From assembly GCA_016213845.1 (NCBI GenBank), contig JACQZN010000071.1, positions 116,047 to 180,046 on the forward strand: a DNA stretch of 64,000 nt, written 5' to 3'. The notes beneath the pieces were generated by a model. The model was not told the origin of the DNA and made no database searches. It saw nothing but the letters and a program-made list of their open reading frames with translations. Origin of the DNA: Candidatus Wallbacteria bacterium (GTDB lineage Bacteria; Muiribacteriota; UBA6191; JACPRK01). Made by a program: the position numbers and the translations under genes. Positions within the stretch are counted from its first letter, which is position 1, and the number at the start of each line of letters is the position of its first letter. Of this stretch, positions 17,727 to 25,924 are shown piece by piece.

Positions 17727-20609
17727 CTACTTCACCTTGACGGCGTGGACGCCATCCCAGCCCGGCGGCGGCGGGGACTTGGCGTACTGCTCGGCCCGAT
17801 CCAGCATCGCCCGCGAGGGGCCGTCCTCGGGGACGACCTGCAACGCGCGGCTCCAGAGCGCCATCGCGCCTGCGAAGTCGAGCGCCCGGTAGGCCGCGAG
17901 CGCCCGTTCGTAGAGCGCCAGCATCTCCTCGAGCTCGTTCGGCAGCGGCGTCGCACGGGGGGCCAGCGGCTCATAGAGGGATACGGGTGTCTTGCGGCCG
18001 ACGACTCGGACCCGGTCGATCTCGCGGGCCCAGAAGTGGTTGCCGGTCTGGGCCATCGTGTCGCCCGTGACCAGCACCTCGGTGCCGTACTCCTTGTTGG
18101 TCGGCTCCAGCCGCGCGCCCAGGTTGACGTTGTCGCCCAGCACCGTGAGGCTCTTGCGGACGGCGCTGCCGAAGTTGCCGACGACCATCTCGCCGGTGTT
18201 GACGCCGATGCGCATGGACAGGTCGGGGTGGCCCATCTCGACGGCCAGGTCGGCCATGCGGTCGCGCATGTCGATGGCAGCGGCCACGGCGCGGCGGGCG
18301 TGGTCCTGGTAGTAGCCGATGGGCCAGCCGAAGAAGGCGACGACGGCGTCTCCTACGTACTTGTCGAGCGTCCCCCAGTGGCGGAAGACGATATCCGTCA
18401 TCGCGGTCAAGTAGAGGTTGAGCAGCCGGGCGAGCTCGGTGGGGTCGCCGATCTTCTCCGAGAGCGTGGAGAAGCCCTTGAGGTCGGTGAAAAGGACCGT
18501 CAACGTGCCGCGTTCGGGCTCCGCGTTGAGCGCATCCGGATCGTTCATGATCCGGTCGATCAGGGCGGGCGGGACGTACTTGGCAAAGGCCGTCCGCAGC
18601 TCCTCCTTGGTAGCCAGCTCGCGTTCCAGCGAGGCCTGCGAGCGAGCAAGCTGTTCGTCCTTGGTGCGGTGCGCGCGGGCGTTGGTGAGCGCCAGCCCCA
18701 GGAGGGATGCAAGAGTCGAAAGATGCGCCAGCGTGTCCGAGTCGTAGGCCTCCGCGTCGAGCCGCGCCACGTTGAGCAACGCGCGCACTTCGCCGGCCAC
18801 CTTCACCGGCACGCAGACCTTGCATGGCAGCGGGCCCTTCGAGAGCACGCGCCTGAGGTCCGGGTTCTTGAGGCTGTGCTCGCCGTACATCTCCCCGAAC
18901 ATCGCCGCGTGTCCCAGGAAGTTGGCGTCGCCGCGGGCCACACGCACCGAGGCGATCTCGGCCAGCGCACGGCCCTCGCTGACCCGAGGCACGTAGACCT
19001 GCCGGTCGTCGTCGGAGATCAACACGTGGTACTCGCGGACTCCGACGTCCTCCAGGAGGATCTCCTTGAGCGTCGTGAAGATCTCCTCTTCCTGGTGAAG
19101 ACCGGCCAGCTTCTGAAAGCGCCGGAAGACCCGGTTGACCCGCGAGGCGATGCCCGGTCCCCGCCGCACCAGCTTGTCGGCGAACGCGGCGAGCGATTGC
19201 GCGAAGAATTCCTGGAACAGGACCTGACAGAGCGCCGCCAGGACCGCGTAGAGGTAGAAGTTCAGCCAGAGTAGCGGGTTCTTGCCCGCGGGCACCGGCA
19301 AGAACTCGGGGATCTGCGCCAGGGAGAGGTAGCGATAGACCCAGTAGGCGATGGTCGCCTGGAATGCCAGCGAGGCGATGGTGAGTGTGCCGGACCCCAT
19401 CACCGACGTGTAGAAGATGCTCACGAACGCACGCCAGAGGCTGGCCAGGGGGAGCATCGTGAAGAGGAACCCCCAGCCGATCGCCGTCAGCGAGACGAGG
19501 AGCTGGGGGTGCGCCGCCAGGGCCGGAACTGTGTCGCGCAGCAGCGTGTAGAGGTAGGGGCCGTGTGGCAACAGCACCTGCATGACGCCAAAAAAGGCTT
19601 GCAGGAAGAGCCCCACCGAGCTGCTGAGCGCGGCGTAGTAGGCGGCCAGCCGGGCCAGTTGACGCTTCTCGCGTGCGGCCTCCTGGGCGCGCGCCAGGCA
19701 GCCGGAGCAGACGAATTGCATGTCCCAGGCAGGCAGCGCTTCGCGGTCGACTGCATCGCGCGCCGCGTCGCCCAGCGATTCGGGGTCGACGCAGTCGGCC
19801 AGAGGCTTGTCGTTCTTGCAGAGCCGGCAGGTGACGGCCAGGAGCTGGGGCCGGGAGTTGGGGCCACAGGCGCGGAATGCGGCCGAGCTGCAATCCGGCG
19901 ATTGCGGCTTGAGCTCGCCCGAGCGGAAGTCGAAGACGAACGACATCGCGGGCAAGACCTGTCCGTGCCGGTCGAGGAAGTCGACCAGCGCCAGGGTTGG
20001 CTCCGCCACGAAGGAGAGCTCCTGGGTCGTCGGTGCGTGGGCCGTGGCGCGCGCCAGAAGATGAGTCTCCACGCGCGTGCCCCGGGGGTCGCTGGTCTGG
20101 ACGAAGAGCGCCTCGCCCCCGTCGTCCACCAGGAATCGCCCCCGGATGTGGAAGCCCTCGCCCTTGGCCGCCAGCAGCGTTACGCGGTGCTCGCGGGCAA
20201 ACGAGCCCTTCGGGCCTAGGCCGATGGGGCCTGCCAGCGCGTAGCCTTCTCCCGTGAACGGCGGGCTGCCGAGCGAGGATTCGCGCGGATTGAGCACGCA
20301 CGAAAGGTCGGGCATCCTCAGGCCGGAGGCGTCGTAGAAGTCGAGCTGCACGCCCAGCGTGGTCGCCGGCACCGTGAAGCTGGCCGCGCGCCCGCTGCCG
20401 CCGCCTGGAAACGCGACCTCGCCCAGCTCGGCGGCCGTGCGCTTGCCGCTGGGCCACAGCGAGTACTGCAGCCGGGCCGCCCGGCCCCCGTCGTCGAGCG
20501 CCACCGCCAGGTCCAGCCGGTCGCCCTTGCGGCTGTATACGACGTTGACGGCGCGCGGGAACCGGTAGCGACCCGGTGGCCCGTAGCCGAGAGGGACGTT
20601 TTCGGTCAC
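17727..20609 (-). CDS. Large multidomain membrane adenylate cyclase (class III)
   Basis: 960 residues. The N-terminal 235 residues look like a duplicated beta-rich domain (LDFYDASGLRMPDLSCVLNP matches VDFLDRHGQVLPAMSFVFDF). CxxC motifs follow (CRLCKND near 263, CSGC near 303), then four membrane helices (about 328-465), a GAF-like domain (510-640) and a class III cyclase domain (700-870). The cyclase has LFTDLKGFSTLSEK and DKYVGDAVVAFFGWP; the two metal Asp and the adenine-selecting Lys are present, so ATP is the likely substrate. The C-terminus has helical repeats. GTG at 20609 is chosen because it overlaps the stop of the upstream gene (GTGA) and follows a GGGGGG site; an upstream extension would overlap that gene. 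Confidence 0.88.
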   Translation of the reverse strand: MTENVPLGYGPPGRYRFPRAVNVVYSRKGDRLDLAVALDDGGRAARLQYSLWPSGKRTAAELGEVAFPGGGSGRAASFTVPATTLGVQLDFYDASGLRMPDLSCVLNPRESSLGSPPFTGEGYALAGPIGLGPKGSFAREHRVTLLAAKGEGFHIRGRFLVDDGGEALFVQTSDPRGTRVETHLLARATAHAPTTQELSFVAEPTLALVDFLDRHGQVLPAMSFVFDFRSGELKPQSPDCSSAAFRACGPNSRPQLLAVTCRLCKNDKPLADCVDPESLGDAARDAVDREALPAWDMQFVCSGCLARAQEAAREKRQLARLAAYYAALSSSVGLFLQAFFGVMQVLLPHGPYLYTLLRDTVPALAAHPQLLVSLTAIGWGFLFTMLPLASLWRAFVSIFYTSVMGSGTLTIASLAFQATIAYWVYRYLSLAQIPEFLPVPAGKNPLLWLNFYLYAVLAALCQVLFQEFFAQSLAAFADKLVRRGPGIASRVNRVFRRFQKLAGLHQEEEIFTTLKEILLEDVGVREYHVLISDDDRQVYVPRVSEGRALAEIASVRVARGDANFLGHAAMFGEMYGEHSLKNPDLRRVLSKGPLPCKVCVPVKVAGEVRALLNVARLDAEAYDSDTLAHLSTLASLLGLALTNARAHRTKDEQLARSQASLERELATKEELRTAFAKYVPPALIDRIMNDPDALNAEPERGTLTVLFTDLKGFSTLSEKIGDPTELARLLNLYLTAMTDIVFRHWGTLDKYVGDAVVAFFGWPIGYYQDHARRAVAAAIDMRDRMADLAVEMGHPDLSMRIGVNTGEMVVGNFGSAVRKSLTVLGDNVNLGARLEPTNKEYGTEVLVTGDTMAQTGNHFWAREIDRVRVVGRKTPVSLYEPLAPRATPLPNELEEMLALYERALAAYRALDFAGAMALWSRALQVVPEDGPSRAMLDRAEQYAKSPPPPGWDGVHAVKVK

Positions 20610-20983
20610 TTGCCCCCCAGGAGCTGGCTCAGTAGTCCGTAGCCCGCGCCGGCGGCCGAGTGGCAGCGCGATTCGAGCACCCGGCCGTCCTTCAGCAGCG
20701 CGAGCTCGAGCTTGCCGAATTTGCACGCCGGGCAGTGCGAAAGCTGGGCCTGTACGCCGCTCTTCGTGTCGGCCGGAAGGCGTAGGCGGCCGGCGATCAG
20801 CCCCTCCACCTCGGCCCGCACGGTCTCGTCGCGGGCGCGCCCCAGCTTCATCAACGCTTCCACAAGCACCAGGTCGTCGCCCGCAGGCGCCGTGAAGAGC
20901 CGGTGACGTGAAAGCCGCTCGCCGCACTTCGGGCACGGTGAGACAAGCCCCAGTGCGGACTTTGCGGATTCCAGAAAGGACAT
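20606..20983 (-). CDS. Small zinc-ribbon protein co-transcribed with the adenylate cyclase
   Basis: 125 residues. Two CxxC pairs (SPCPKCGERL near the N-terminus and SHCPACKFGKLEL in the C-terminal half) suggest a zinc ribbon. The C-terminus is Gly/Leu-rich. The start MSFLESAKSALG at 20983 gives a sensible N-terminus. A longer in-frame start at 21037 would add 18 residues without better support. Its stop overlaps the cyclase start by 4 bp, so it is translationally coupled. The cyclase also carries CxxC motifs, so a shared metal or redox role is possible. The family is not recognised. Confidence 0.65.
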   Translation of the reverse strand: MSFLESAKSALGLVSPCPKCGERLSRHRLFTAPAGDDLVLVEALMKLGRARDETVRAEVEGLIAGRLRLPADTKSGVQAQLSHCPACKFGKLELALLKDGRVLESRCHSAAGAGYGLLSQLLGGK

Positions 20984-21044
20984 ATCGATCGAGCTCTCGA
21001 CGACTCCCCTATTATTACGGATTCTCTCCCTTCGCATCCCCCCC

Positions 21045-21101
21045 CTCGAGCCTCACTCCTCGAGCCTCACTCCTCAAGCCTCACTCCTCACTCCTCACTC
21101 T
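21045..21101. repeat. CCTCACT/CCTCGAG heptamer array overlapping the acpS 3' end
   Basis: Eight degenerate 7-bp units (CCTCACT, CCTCGAG, CCTCAAG). On the minus strand they read GAGGAGT/GAGGCTT and encode the last residues RSEE and the stop of acpS. Confidence 0.9.
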
Positions 21102-21470
21102 CATCGCAAAGGCCATCGCCACCCTCCCGGTCGTGCCCAGCGCCAGGTGCAGGCGATCGTCTCCCAGGTGGCGCCCGATGGCGCCCGTGCATCGGACCTG
21201 GGGGCGCCTCCTGGCCGAGCCCGGGTCGACGTCCAGGTCCTGCCACTCGAAGCCCGCGTCGTAGGGGAGGCCGATCGCCTTGAAGAGCGCCTCTTTGGCG
21301 GCGAAAAGACAGGCGTAGTGCTCCAGCGGACGCGCCGACGCCCGGGCGCGTTCCCGCTCGGCGGCGGTGAAGACGCGGGCCGCGAACGCCTCCGGGCTCC
21401 GTGTCAGAGACCGCTCCAGCCTCGCAAGCTCGACGACATCGACGCCGATTCCGGTGCCTTTGTCGAACAT
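21081..21470 (-). CDS. acpS: Holo-[acyl-carrier-protein] synthase
   Basis: 129 residues, the size of AcpS. It transfers 4'-phosphopantetheine from CoA to the serine of acyl carrier protein in fatty acid synthesis. The two hallmark motifs are GIGVDVVELARLE near the N-terminus and FAAKEALFKAIG near residue 58, carrying the Mg2+ ligands Asp and Glu. The ATG has a GGGAGGG site. The last four codons and the TGA come from the GAGGAGT heptamer array, so the C-terminal RSEE is probably not ancestral. It lies alone between the cyclase unit and the divergent PEGA gene. Confidence 0.88.
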   Translation of the reverse strand: MFDKGTGIGVDVVELARLERSLTRSPEAFAARVFTAAERERARASARPLEHYACLFAAKEALFKAIGLPYDAGFEWQDLDVDPGSARRRPQVRCTGAIGRHLGDDRLHLALGTTGRVAMAFAMRVRSEE

Positions 21471-21566
21471 GGGCCCTCCCGTAAGATTTCACGCAACCTG
21501 GGTTGCCGGCGAGCATCCAAACAGATACATTTCAGCTGGGATTCTAAGCACACGAGGAGGCATCGC

Positions 21567-22382
21567 GTGAACCGGACCTTTGTTCTATTGCTGGTGGCGG
21601 GTCTTACCCTGTGCGGCCCCGTGGCTGCCGGGTTGTCGCTCCACGTGACTTCCGATCACGAATCGAAAGTCTACCTGGGCAACACCTATCTGGGCGACAC
21701 GCCCATCGATCTCAACTCCGTCAAGCTCGGCACCCATACGGTGAAGGTGAAGAGTCTGGAGACCGGCCAGACGCAGACCTTCTCGGTGGTCTCGAGCCGG
21801 GTCGCCAACACGGAGAAGTCGATTCATGCCCGCTTCGATGGAGCCTCCGGCCGGCAATCGGCTTCGGTGGAGCGCGACGACCGCTGCATCGAGTCGGGCA
21901 GGAGCTCCCGGTTCCGGGTGGAGCCCTACGATCCGCCGCGCCGCGAGTACAGCTACCGCGAGTATGGCTACTCCCCGTACCGCTCCTACTCGGAGTACGC
22001 GCCTGCCCCGACCTACTACCGGCCCGCACCGGCCTACTCCACGCCCTACCCGAGCTACTATCCGGCGCCCGCCTACTCGCCGCAGTACTACCCGAGCGGC
22101 TACTCGACGCCCTACTATCCTGGCGGTTACTCGGGCGATCCCTATGCCCGTCGCGGCAGTTCCACCGATCGCTTCCGGAATGTAGTCCTCGGCGCCGCCA
22201 TCGCCAACGAGGTCTTCAACAACGGCCGGCGCAGCCGCACCGGCATCAGGCGCGGGCTGGTCGGCGCGGGGCTCTTGAACGAGCTGGTCGGCGGAAGCTC
22301 CCGCGGAGGCTACGGCTACGGTGGCTTCGGCGGTTCCGGCGGCTACGGCGGCTCGGCCTTCGGTTCGCTCTTCGGCTTCTGA
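21567..22382 (+). CDS. Secreted PEGA-domain protein with Tyr/Pro-rich and Gly-rich tails
   Basis: 271 residues. A signal peptide (FVLLLVAGLTLCGPVAAG) is followed by a PEGA-like beta domain (about 22-75: SKVYLGNTYLGDTPIDL, GTHTVKVKSLETGQTQ). The region from 115 to 195 is rich in Tyr, Pro and Ser (repeated YYP, SYYPAP and YSTPY motifs), and the C-terminus is Gly-rich. GTG at 21567 has a strong GAGGAGG site. PEGA domains are common in surface proteins. The low-complexity part suggests a cell-wall or outer-surface anchoring role, which is inference. Confidence 0.78.
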   Translation: MNRTFVLLLVAGLTLCGPVAAGLSLHVTSDHESKVYLGNTYLGDTPIDLNSVKLGTHTVKVKSLETGQTQTFSVVSSRVANTEKSIHARFDGASGRQSASVERDDRCIESGRSSRFRVEPYDPPRREYSYREYGYSPYRSYSEYAPAPTYYRPAPAYSTPYPSYYPAPAYSPQYYPSGYSTPYYPGGYSGDPYARRGSSTDRFRNVVLGAAIANEVFNNGRRSRTGIRRGLVGAGLLNELVGGSSRGGYGYGGFGGSGGYGGSAFGSLFGF

Positions 22383-22431
22383 GCTCGCACCGCGCGTGCT
22401 ATCATCGTCGTCCAACAATCGGGAGGACGAC

Positions 22432-23826
22432 GTGTCCAGGGACGCTTTCTACATCACGACGGCCATCGACTACGTCAACGCGGAGCCCCACATGGGCCAC
22501 GCGTACGAAAAGGTCGGGGCCGACGCGATGGCCCGCTACCAGCGACTCCGAGGCAAGGACGTCCGCTTCACCATCGGCACCGACGAGCACGGTCAGAAGG
22601 TCGCCGAATCGGCGGCGGCGCTCGGGCTGGAGCCGCAGCAGCACGTCGATCGCATCGCCGGTCGCTTCCAGGAGGCCTGGAAGCAGCTGGAGATCTCCCA
22701 CGACGACTTCATCCGCACCACCCAGCCGCGACACCACAAGAGCGTGGCGGAGCTCTTCACACGTGTCCAGAGCGCCGGCGACCTCTACCTGGGCGATTAC
22801 GTGGGCTGGTACTGCAAGTTCGAGGAGACCTTCTGGCCCGAGACGAAACTGGAGCAGGGCAACTGTCCCACCTGCAACCGCCCCGTTCAGAAGATCACCG
22901 AGCGCAACTGGTTCTTCAAGCTCTCGAAGTACACCGAGCCGCTGAAGCGCCACTTCCAGTCCAATCCCGAGTTCATCCTGCCGGTCGCCCGGCGCCAGGA
23001 GATGATGAACATCCTGGAGGAAGGCCTGGAGGATCTTTCGATCTCGCGTTCCACGTTCCAGTGGGGCATCCCGTTCCCGGGCCATCCCGGCCACGTCGTC
23101 TACGTCTGGTTCGACGCGCTGATCAACTACATCACTTCGGCCGGCTTCCCGGACGATGCCCCGAGTCTGGCCCGCTACTGGCCGGCCGATTACCACGTCA
23201 TCGGGAAGGACATCGCCAAGTTCCACACCATCATCTGGCCAGCGATGCTGCTTTCGGCCGGGCTTCCGCTGCCGGCGCATGTTTTCATCCATGGCTTCGT
23301 CCTGACGCCCACGGGCAAGATGTCCAAGTCGCTGGGCAACGTCATCGCGCCCGGCGAGATGGCCGGCAAGTACGGCGCAGATGCGCTGCGTTACACGCTC
23401 TTGCGCGAGATTGCCTGGGGTCAGGATGGTGTCGTCAGCGAGGAGATCCTGGTCAACCGCTACAACCGCGATCTGGCCAACGACCTCGGCAATCTGTTGC
23501 ACCGGATCGGCACGCAGATCCAGAAGCACTTCGGGGGGGTCGTTCCGCCGGTCGCCGAGGGCTCCAGCGGACCGCTCGAAAGCGAGCTCCAGCAGGCTTC
23601 GTGCGAAGCCTCGCGAGCAGCGGCCGCGGGCTACGAGGCGTTCGCGTTCCACCAGGCGCTCGAGGGCGCCTGGGGGCTGGTGCGGGCCGCCAACCAGTAC
23701 GTCGACCGCGCGGAGCCCTGGAAGTGGGCTGCCGGAAAGTGGGGGGACGGCCTTCGCCTGGAGACCCCGCCGGCCGCCGAACAGGCCCGCGCGCGCCTGG
23801 GGACCGTGCTCTCGGTCGGCTCCTAG
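22432..23826 (+). CDS. metG: Methionyl-tRNA synthetase, catalytic part, ended by an in-frame amber codon
   Basis: 464 residues before a TAG at 23824-23826. The enzyme charges tRNA-Met. The HIGH-type motif is in YVNAEPHMGHAYEK, the zinc-knuckle cysteines are around CKFEETFWPE and CPTCNRP, KMSKS is in GKMSKSLGN, and the anticodon-binding domain has begun. The same reading frame continues after the TAG without any shift. It encodes the expected ALLQAATLLEPVIPATCQRIRETLG and then the C-terminal tRNA-binding domain up to 24417. A single base change (for example GAG to TAG) would explain it. It may be a sequencing error, a split gene or suppression. Start GTG has GGGAGGA. Confidence 0.85.
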   Translation: MSRDAFYITTAIDYVNAEPHMGHAYEKVGADAMARYQRLRGKDVRFTIGTDEHGQKVAESAAALGLEPQQHVDRIAGRFQEAWKQLEISHDDFIRTTQPRHHKSVAELFTRVQSAGDLYLGDYVGWYCKFEETFWPETKLEQGNCPTCNRPVQKITERNWFFKLSKYTEPLKRHFQSNPEFILPVARRQEMMNILEEGLEDLSISRSTFQWGIPFPGHPGHVVYVWFDALINYITSAGFPDDAPSLARYWPADYHVIGKDIAKFHTIIWPAMLLSAGLPLPAHVFIHGFVLTPTGKMSKSLGNVIAPGEMAGKYGADALRYTLLREIAWGQDGVVSEEILVNRYNRDLANDLGNLLHRIGTQIQKHFGGVVPPVAEGSSGPLESELQQASCEASRAAAAGYEAFAFHQALEGAWGLVRAANQYVDRAEPWKWAAGKWGDGLRLETPPAAEQARARLGTVLSVGS

Positions 23827-23859
23827 GCGCTCCTGCAGGCCGCGACGCTCCTGGAGCCC

Positions 23860-24417
23860 GTGATCCCGGCGACATGCCAACGCATTCGGGAGACGCTGGG
23901 CATGGCGGGTCGCCCCAAATGGGACTCGGAGGCTCCTTTGAGTGGGCGTCTCGCCGGCAAGACGCTCTCGCTTGGCGCGCCGCTCTTCCCCAGGCTCGAG
24001 GCGCCCGTCAAGGTCGAGGCAACGCCGAAGCCTGCCGCGAAGCCGTTGGCACCCAAGCCTGCTGCCCGGCCGCAAGCAGCGCCCGCCGAGTCGCTCGGCT
24101 ACGACGACTTCATGCGCGCGGACCTGCGGGTCGCGCGGATCGTCACCGCAGCCCGCGTCCCGAATGCCGACAAGCTCCTGCAGCTCTCGGTCTCGCTCGG
24201 AGAGGCTGGCGAGCGCCAGGTCGTCGCCGGCATCGCGCAGAGCTATGCCCCCGAGGAGCTGGTGGGCAAGCAGGTCGTGCTGGTAGCGAACCTGGCGCCG
24301 GCCAAGATCCGAGGCATCGAGAGCCACGGCATGATTCTGGCCGCCACCGACGCTGACGGCAAACACCACGTCGTCACCCCCGACGGCTCGACGCCCGACG
24401 GCGGCCGCGTCAAGTGA
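23860..24417 (+). CDS. metG: Methionyl-tRNA synthetase C-terminal part with Trbp111-like tRNA-binding domain
   Basis: 185 residues in the same frame as the upstream metG part. It starts inside the anticodon-binding domain (VIPATCQRIRETLGM), continues through an Ala/Pro/Lys linker and ends with an OB-fold tRNA-binding domain (YDDFMRADLRVARIVTA, then NLAPAKIRGIESHGMILAA). If the amber codon is real, a GTG at 23860 with GGAG just upstream could allow separate expression. If it is an error, this is the tail of one 661-residue MetG from 22432. No second metG is seen in the window. Confidence 0.7.
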   Translation: MIPATCQRIRETLGMAGRPKWDSEAPLSGRLAGKTLSLGAPLFPRLEAPVKVEATPKPAAKPLAPKPAARPQAAPAESLGYDDFMRADLRVARIVTAARVPNADKLLQLSVSLGEAGERQVVAGIAQSYAPEELVGKQVVLVANLAPAKIRGIESHGMILAATDADGKHHVVTPDGSTPDGGRVK

Positions 24418-24429
24418 GCGGCCGCCGTC
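24397..24429. terminator. Hairpin over the metG stop codon, between convergent genes
   Basis: A perfect 12-bp stem: GACGGCGGCCGC (24397-24408) and GCGGCCGCCGTC (24418-24429), with a 9-nt loop containing the TGA. It separates metG from the convergent coiled-coil gene. The U-tract is weak. Confidence 0.6.
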
Positions 24430-24441
24430 CTCGTCTGTCTG

Positions 24442-25740
24442 CTACCGTTCGCCCGTGAGCGACTCCAGGCTCGCCTGGGGCGGGCCGTTGCCGGCGGGCG
24501 CTGGGTCGCGAAGCGTGGCGGCGCTGGTGGAGGCCGTGTCGCCGCCGCGACGCCGCAGCGCATCGGCAAGGGCGGCCTTCACCTTGTCACGCTGGCCTTC
24601 GAGGTCCCCAAGGGCGGCGCGTAGCTTCTCGAGCTGGCCGTCCAGGTCCTTGATGGTCTGCTCGAGCTTGGCAATGCGGTCGCGGGAGGCGCGGATGGCG
24701 TTGGCGAGGGCTGACTTCGCCTTCGCCCGGTGGTCCTCGACGCTCTTGATCGTGGCGCGCAGCTTGCCGATCCGGTCCTCGAGCCCGGCCAGCGTCTGCC
24801 GCAGCTGGGCGATCTCGCGCTTGTTGCCCGAGCGAAGGGCGCGGGCCAGCGCGGTCTTGACCTTGTCGCGCTGCGCCTCCAGGTTCTGAAGCTCCTTCTG
24901 GAGCTTGGCGAGCTGGCCGTCGTAGTTGCGGATCGACTCGATGAGGCGGGCCTGTTCCCGCTTGGCAGACTGCTGCGTCTCGGCCAGCGAGCGCTTGGCT
25001 TCGTCGCGGCGCTTCTCGAGCGCGCCGAGCTCCGCGCGGAGCTTGGCGATGCGGTCGTCCAGGCCGTGGAGCGTGGCCTGGAGCCCGGCGATCTCCCGGT
25101 CCAACGCCTGGCTTGCGGCCAGCGCCGCCTTCACCTTGTCCCGGCGAGCCACCAGCTCCTCGCGTTCGCGATGGAGCTTGGCTAGCTGGCCGTCCAGGTC
25201 ACGCATGGTCCCCTCGAGCTTGGCCAGCTCGGCGCGGGACTCCTTGTGGGCGTCGGCGACGGCCTGCTTGTACTTCTCGCGGCCCGCTTCGGCCGAGCGA
25301 AGCTCCTTCTGCGCGCTGGCGATCTGCTCGTCTAGCCGCGCCAAGGTCACCTTGATGCGAGCGACCTCGGGAGAGCCGGCTTGCTGGGCTTCTTCGAGCG
25401 CGCGCTTCACCTTGGCGCGCTGGCCCTCGAGGTTCTCGAGCGTGTCCTGGAGCTTGGCAATCTGGCCGTCGAAGTCCTTGACGGTCGCCTCCAGCCTGGC
25501 GATCCGGGCTCGCGAGGCCTCCATCGCACGCGCGATCGAAACCTTCAGCTCCGCGCGCCGGCCGTCGATCTGCTTGACGGTAGCGTCGAGCTTCGCGATG
25601 CGGCCGTCCAGCTCCGCCAGCTCCACCTTGAGCCGTGCCGTCTCGCCCTCGCCGGGCGACCTGTCCTGGGCCGGTCCGGCCGCCGGCGAGCCGAGTGCGA
25701 GTGCGAGCGCCAGGAGCAGTGCTGCGAATCGAGCCTTCAT
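24442..25740 (-). CDS. Exported long coiled-coil protein with eight 46-residue repeats
   Basis: 432 residues. A signal peptide (MKARFAALLLALALALGSPA) is followed by about 370 residues of continuous charged heptad sequence. The chain is built of eight repeats of about 46 residues, each opening with a (L/F/Y)(D/E)(G/D)QxAKL motif and containing a (G/A)QRxKVKxALA motif. Spacings are 46, 46, 46, 45, 46, 47 and 46. The C-terminus is a short Ser/Pro/Gly tail. The ATG at 25740 has AAGGAG. It is probably a periplasmic or envelope-spanning fibre or spacer; the family is not recognised. It is divergent from the gene at 25925 across a long palindrome. Confidence 0.8.
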   Translation of the reverse strand: MKARFAALLLALALALGSPAAGPAQDRSPGEGETARLKVELAELDGRIAKLDATVKQIDGRRAELKVSIARAMEASRARIARLEATVKDFDGQIAKLQDTLENLEGQRAKVKRALEEAQQAGSPEVARIKVTLARLDEQIASAQKELRSAEAGREKYKQAVADAHKESRAELAKLEGTMRDLDGQLAKLHREREELVARRDKVKAALAASQALDREIAGLQATLHGLDDRIAKLRAELGALEKRRDEAKRSLAETQQSAKREQARLIESIRNYDGQLAKLQKELQNLEAQRDKVKTALARALRSGNKREIAQLRQTLAGLEDRIGKLRATIKSVEDHRAKAKSALANAIRASRDRIAKLEQTIKDLDGQLEKLRAALGDLEGQRDKVKAALADALRRRGGDTASTSAATLRDPAPAGNGPPQASLESLTGER

Positions 25741-25847
25741 CGAGAACTCCTTCACTTCCGTGTCATTGTCTGGCCAGCGTCGAAGGTCGCCGTCCCTGCC
25801 CAACCTAACACGCGTGCCCCTGCGTCAGTGGCAACCTGCGTCACGAG

Positions 25848-25904
25848 AAAAACCGGGGACACACGACCTATTTTTCTAAAATAGGTCGTGTGTCCCCGGT
25901 TTTT
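25848..25904. repeat. Perfect 27-bp inverted repeat (REP-like palindrome)
   Basis: The arms 25848-25874 and 25878-25904 are perfectly complementary around a 3-nt TCT loop. The outer ends are AAAAA and TTTTT and the core contains GGGGACACACGACC. It looks like a terminator but lies between two divergent gene starts (25740 and 25925), where termination makes no sense. GGGGACACACGACC-type palindromes resemble REP-type elements mobilised by IS200-like (RAYT) transposases. No transposase is nearby. Confidence 0.85.
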
Positions 25905-25924
25905 CCCTGTAGGATTCGGGCGGT

